From JBCBKZ01 sp039026975 (GTDB lineage: Bacteria > Bacteroidota > Bacteroidia > J057): a stretch of DNA of 8,231 nucleotides. The DNA is taken from contig JBCCLI010000298.1 in assembly GCA_039026975.1 (NCBI GenBank), positions 1-8,231 on the forward strand, given 5' to 3'. Both the position numbers and the translations under genes were made by a program. Positions 5,036 to 8,231 of the stretch are shown here, one piece after another (positions within the stretch are counted from its first letter, which is position 1; the number at the start of each line of letters is the position of its first letter). A model generated the notes under the pieces. It was not told the origin of the DNA, searched no databases, and saw only the letters and a program-made list of their open reading frames with translations.

Positions 5036-7579
5036 ATGATTAGATCTATATTCTTTCTTCTGCTTCTGGTACCCGGAAGCTTATTCTCCCAGTCTACTTA
5101 TTTTTTCCCTGAGAGTATGCAGATAGATGCCTCTATTCCTAGCCCACAGGAATTTCTGGGATATCCCATCGGCAGTCATCACACCAGGCATGACAGGATA
5201 GTTTCTTACTTTGAAACGTTAGCTGACATCTCCCCTAAGGCCAGTATAGAAGTCCTGGGAGAAACCTATGAGCACAGGCCCCTTGTGATGCTTACCATCA
5301 CCTCTCCTGAAAATATGTCATCTTTAGCTAGCATACAGGAAGAACAGCTTAAGCGGGTAAACCCTGAAGAGGAATATACAGCAGAGGATGGCCAGCCTGT
5401 CATCATCAATTTAGGCTATGGGGTACATGGAAATGAAGCTTCTGGGGGTGAAGCAGCTATGCTTACTGCCTATTACTTATTAGCAGACATTTCTCCACAG
5501 ACCCAAAAATGGCTATCAGAGTCCGTCATCCTGATAGATCCTGTGTTAAACCCTGATGGTAGAGACAGACACACCCACTGGGCCAATATGCATAAAGGCT
5601 CCCCCATGGTGGCAGACCCCCTGGATAGAGAACATAATGAGGTATGGCCAGGTGGCCGTACCAACCACTACTGGTTTGACCTGAACAGAGACTGGTTCTT
5701 GCTGGTACACCCTGAATCCCGTGCAAAAATGAAGTGGTATCATACCTGGTATCCCCAAGTAGTCACAGACTTTCATGAAATGGGAACGGGTAGTACCTAC
5801 TTTTTTGAACCTGCTAAGGTCAATGGCTCCCTGGACCCTATCATTCCTGAAGCCAACTATAATGAGCTTAATCCCCTTTTTGCCAGGTATTTTAAACATG
5901 ATATGGATAGCATAGGAAGCCTGTATTTCACAAAAGAAGTTTATGATAATACATATCCCGGATATGGTTCTTCCTACCCAGACTTACAGGGAGGGCTGGG
6001 ACTTCTGTTTGAACAGGCCAGCTCCAGGGGACATATGCAGCGGTCTGATACCTGGACGGTAACTTTCCCTTATACCATCAGAAACCAGTTGGTCTCCAGT
6101 CTGGCTACGGTCAGGGCTTCCGTGGAGAATAAGAAAAGACTCTTAAGCTACCAGAGAGAATTTTTCACTGATGCCATAGCAAAAGCAAGAACAAGTCCCA
6201 TAAAAGGATATGTATTTGGACACAGATATAACCATACCCGAAATAAAGCCTTTTTATCTCTGCTTCTGCAGCATAACATAAAGGTGTATCCCATCTCAGA
6301 AAGGCTCAGGCAGGATGGAAAGTTTTTTGAACCCGGTCAAGGCTACATAGTCCCTACAGAACAAGCCCAATATAAAATGGTCCAGAGTATGTTTGAGAGC
6401 TACACGGAGTTCCGAGACTCTGTTTTTTATGATGCATCAGCATGGTCTCAGATCCATGCCTATGGGATTCCCTTTGCAGAAATACGCTCAGCTCTTCCTG
6501 AGTTACCTACCCCCCTAATACAGGAAGATCTTTCTCCTTCTGTACCCCTGGTACCGGAAGCCTCCTATGCTTATCTCATAGATAGCAGAGATGATGCAGC
6601 TATGCACGCCCTGTATTTTCTTCAACAGAAAGGCCTTACCGTCCAGGCAAGCCAAAAGCCTTTTACCATAGCTAATACTTCCTACGCAGCTGGCTCTCTG
6701 TCCATTCCCTTACAAATACAGTCTACCTCTATAGACTCAGTACATTTTTGGGTACAACAAGCCGTACGTAAGTACGCAGTAGAAGTAGAAAGCGTCCAGG
6801 GTGGCATGAGCGAGTTAGGAGTAGATTTAGGTAGCAGACATTTTAGAACCCTACAAAAACCCAAGGTACTCATGATAGTAGGTGAAGGCCTTAGCGGCTA
6901 TGAGTCTGGGGAGCTTTGGCATATGGGAGATACCCGCCTGGACCTGCCCATTACTAAAGTAGACTGGGTAGATATCAGAAAAGTGAAATTACACGAGTAT
7001 AATACCCTGCTTATGGTGTCTGGTAGGTATAATGCCTTAACTCAGGACCAGCAAGTTGCTATCCAAAACTGGGTATCAGCAGGAAATACCCTTATTACCC
7101 AGCGCACAGCTACTCAATGGGTCATAGGACAAGGATGGGTGGATGAAACCCTCCTCTCCTCAGCAGATACCAGCAGGAAAAAAGTCAGGAAACCCTATGG
7201 GCAGGCACCTGAGATTTTAGGAGCTACTGCCATAGGAGGAACCATCTTTGAAGTGGACCTAGACCTTACTCATCCCCTTGCTTTTGGGTTTACCCAGTCT
7301 ACTATCCCTTTTTACAAGAATAACACTGTGATCATGGAAGCAGGCAAGAGTCCCTACAATACAGTAGCAGCCTACACAGAGAATCCATTAATCAGCGGAT
7401 ATGTATCAGAGAAAAACCTAAAAAGAGTAGCCAAGGCTGCGGCTGTACAAGTAAGCAGAATAGGGGGCGGGAGAGCCATTTTATTCGCTGATAATCCTAA
7501 TTTCAGAGGTACCTGGTGGGGAAGCCAAAGAATGATGCTAAATGCCATCTTCCTGGGAGGTACCATCAGGGTGTATTAG
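5036..7579 (+). CDS. Secreted M14-family zinc carboxypeptidase-like protein
   Basis: Predicted zinc metallopeptidase of 847 residues. The start at ATG 5036 is chosen because it opens a typical signal peptide (MIRSIFFLLLLVPGSLFS, cleavage before Gln 19). There is no lipobox cysteine and no T9SS tail, so the product is probably periplasmic or released. The M14 domain spans about 45-365. Zinc ligands are seen as H131-GN-E134 and H247 (TDFHEMG), 112 residues after E134. NPDGR (172-176) and FDLNRDW with N217-R218 match the carboxylate-binding NR pair of carboxypeptidase A. E326 in LLFEQAS fits the general-base glutamate. All key residues appear present, so activity is likely. A middle region (380-600) has no clear assignment. 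Residues about 608-847 resemble the class I glutamine-amidotransferase-like fold found at the C terminus of related M14 proteins. The whole protein lacks cysteine, so that domain has no Cys nucleophile. Substrate unknown. Confidence 0.93.
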   Translation: MIRSIFFLLLLVPGSLFSQSTYFFPESMQIDASIPSPQEFLGYPIGSHHTRHDRIVSYFETLADISPKASIEVLGETYEHRPLVMLTITSPENMSSLASIQEEQLKRVNPEEEYTAEDGQPVIINLGYGVHGNEASGGEAAMLTAYYLLADISPQTQKWLSESVILIDPVLNPDGRDRHTHWANMHKGSPMVADPLDREHNEVWPGGRTNHYWFDLNRDWFLLVHPESRAKMKWYHTWYPQVVTDFHEMGTGSTYFFEPAKVNGSLDPIIPEANYNELNPLFARYFKHDMDSIGSLYFTKEVYDNTYPGYGSSYPDLQGGLGLLFEQASSRGHMQRSDTWTVTFPYTIRNQLVSSLATVRASVENKKRLLSYQREFFTDAIAKARTSPIKGYVFGHRYNHTRNKAFLSLLLQHNIKVYPISERLRQDGKFFEPGQGYIVPTEQAQYKMVQSMFESYTEFRDSVFYDASAWSQIHAYGIPFAEIRSALPELPTPLIQEDLSPSVPLVPEASYAYLIDSRDDAAMHALYFLQQKGLTVQASQKPFTIANTSYAAGSLSIPLQIQSTSIDSVHFWVQQAVRKYAVEVESVQGGMSELGVDLGSRHFRTLQKPKVLMIVGEGLSGYESGELWHMGDTRLDLPITKVDWVDIRKVKLHEYNTLLMVSGRYNALTQDQQVAIQNWVSAGNTLITQRTATQWVIGQGWVDETLLSSADTSRKKVRKPYGQAPEILGATAIGGTIFEVDLDLTHPLAFGFTQSTIPFYKNNTVIMEAGKSPYNTVAAYTENPLISGYVSEKNLKRVAKAAAVQVSRIGGGRAILFADNPNFRGTWWGSQRMMLNAIFLGGTIRVY

Positions 7580-7629
7580 CAGAAGAGCTGCCTCTTTCAC
7601 TTTCTCTCCTTTAGAAAAAATACATGTTC

Positions 7630-7666
7630 AAGGGGTTCAGCATGGGAATATGTTGGGCCCCTTTTT
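7630..7666 (+). terminator. Terminator hairpin in the convergent gap
   Basis: A 14-bp stem (7630-7643 with 7650-7663, three G-T wobbles in the + strand transcript) closes a 6-base loop GGGAAT and ends in a T-run (7662-7666). It lies 50 bases past the peptidase stop and should end that transcript. Read on the minus strand the wobbles become A-C mismatches and the nearest T-run is nine bases beyond the stem, so it would be a poor terminator for the DUF1015 gene. Confidence 0.75.
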
Positions 7667-7694
7667 CTACTGCTGAAATATCAGCTCGCTCAGC

Positions 7695-8231
7695 TTAGGA
7701 AAGACTCTCACTCAGGCTATACACCAGTAAACCCGACCTGAGCTTAGGCTCAAACCAGGTAGATTTAGGAGGCATGATCTGCTTATGATCCGCTATTTCC
7801 AGCAGTTGGTCCATCTTAACAGGAGGAATGGAAAAGGCGAGCTTCATCTCTCCACTATCTACTCTTCTTTCGAGCTCTGATAATCCCCTAATTCCCCCCA
7901 CAAAATCTATTCTCTTATCTCTCCTTATATCTGTGACTTTCAGGAGTGGATGAATGACATACTTATCTAGCACGCTTACCGCTAACTGACTGATAAGATC
8001 ACCACTGGGATATAAGTCTTCCTTCAATTGTAGGCTATACCATTTCCCCTCCAGATACATCCCAAATGTATAGGGTGATGAGGGAGCTACTGCTTCTTGT
8101 GAAGGAATAAGAATAAAGTGTTTCTCTAATTCAGATAGTAAAGCAGTAGAACTGAGATCTCCCAGGTCTGTAACTACCCGGTTATAATCCAGAATTTGTA
8201 GTTCTTCTGCAGGAAAGTGGACAGCCATAAA
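7695..8231 (-). CDS. DUF1015 family protein, C-terminal part (start outside window)
   Basis: This is the last 178 codons of a gene running leftward; the frame is open to the right edge. The ATG at 8226-8228 is preceded in frame by a Phe codon and falls inside a conserved block (MAVHFPAEELQILDYNRVV), so it is an internal Met and not the start. Family hallmarks seen here are FGMYLEGKWYSLQL, DKRIDFVGGIRGLSELERRVD and the C-terminal MPPKSTWFEPKLRSGL. Full-length DUF1015 proteins are around 400 residues, so more than half lies beyond the window. The biochemical role of the family is not established; its genes are often found near serine biosynthesis genes (serA, serC), but that context cannot be checked here. 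No signal peptide or membrane segment is seen in this part. It is convergent with the peptidase gene, with 115 bases between stop codons. Confidence 0.9.
   Translation of the reverse strand, partial: FMAVHFPAEELQILDYNRVVTDLGDLSSTALLSELEKHFILIPSQEAVAPSSPYTFGMYLEGKWYSLQLKEDLYPSGDLISQLAVSVLDKYVIHPLLKVTDIRRDKRIDFVGGIRGLSELERRVDSGEMKLAFSIPPVKMDQLLEIADHKQIMPPKSTWFEPKLRSGLLVYSLSESLS

Noticed and set aside
5546..5899. 117-codon open frame (-) inside the peptidase gene
   Set aside because: It lies opposite the conserved M14 active-site region and shows no domain of its own; shadow of the real gene.
437..7579. Lyase and M14 peptidase as one operon
   Set aside because: A good intrinsic terminator (4949-4979) and a 129-base gap separate them, and their predicted roles are not obviously linked.
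7672..7685. GCTGA-AATA-TCAGC hairpin just past the DUF1015 stop codon as its terminator
   Set aside because: The stem is only 5 bp and no T-run follows it on the minus strand.
8226..8228. ATG as the start of a complete 177-residue DUF1015 gene
   Set aside because: The frame remains open to the edge of the window and the Met lies within a block conserved in the middle of the family, so the gene is cut by the window.

Overview
The window looks like a chromosomal segment from a member of the Bacteroidota, possibly of the Cytophagales type. The evidence is a protein with a C-terminal type IX secretion (T9SS) sorting domain, a large secreted M14 zinc peptidase of a kind common in that phylum, a DUF1015 protein, AT-rich leaders without clear Shine-Dalgarno sequences, and moderate GC content by eye. 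The genus cannot be named from this sequence.

Layout. Positions 1-436 carry no convincing complete gene. The first 28 bases hold two GGACACG motifs spaced 14 bases apart, which may be the edge of a mobile element. The rest is an AT-rich leader with one hairpin and one isolated Bacteroidota-type -7 box. Positions 437-4906 (+) encode a giant, multi-domain, secreted polysaccharide lyase. An intrinsic terminator at 4949-4979 ends that unit. Positions 5036-7579 (+) encode a secreted M14 metallocarboxypeptidase-like protein with a C-terminal domain that looks like the class I glutamine amidotransferase fold. A strong hairpin at 7630-7666 lies in the convergent gap. From 7695 to the right edge (-) is the C-terminal part of a DUF1015 protein, whose start lies outside the window.

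Main finding. In the lyase, the pectate-lyase catalytic domain is not simply joined to carbohydrate-binding modules. It sits inside one. A carbohydrate-binding-like domain occurs intact at the N terminus (copy A). A second copy (copy B) is split: its first half precedes the lyase and its second half follows it about 445 codons later. Landmark residues in the two halves keep exactly the same spacing as in copy A, and a cysteine pair that would close the domain spans the insertion. Three malectin-like domains, a cadherin-like domain and the sorting domain follow.

How the genes relate. The lyase is predicted to be exported and attached to or released from the cell surface by T9SS, where it would cleave pectate-like polymers. 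The M14 protein is predicted to be exported by the Sec route but lacks a T9SS sorting domain, so it probably acts in the periplasm or outside the cell on peptides. Terminator placement and gene spacing suggest three independent transcription units, not an operon. No SusC/SusD pair, sulfatase or other polysaccharide-utilisation gene is visible here. No tRNA, rRNA, CRISPR array or complete insertion sequence was recognised.
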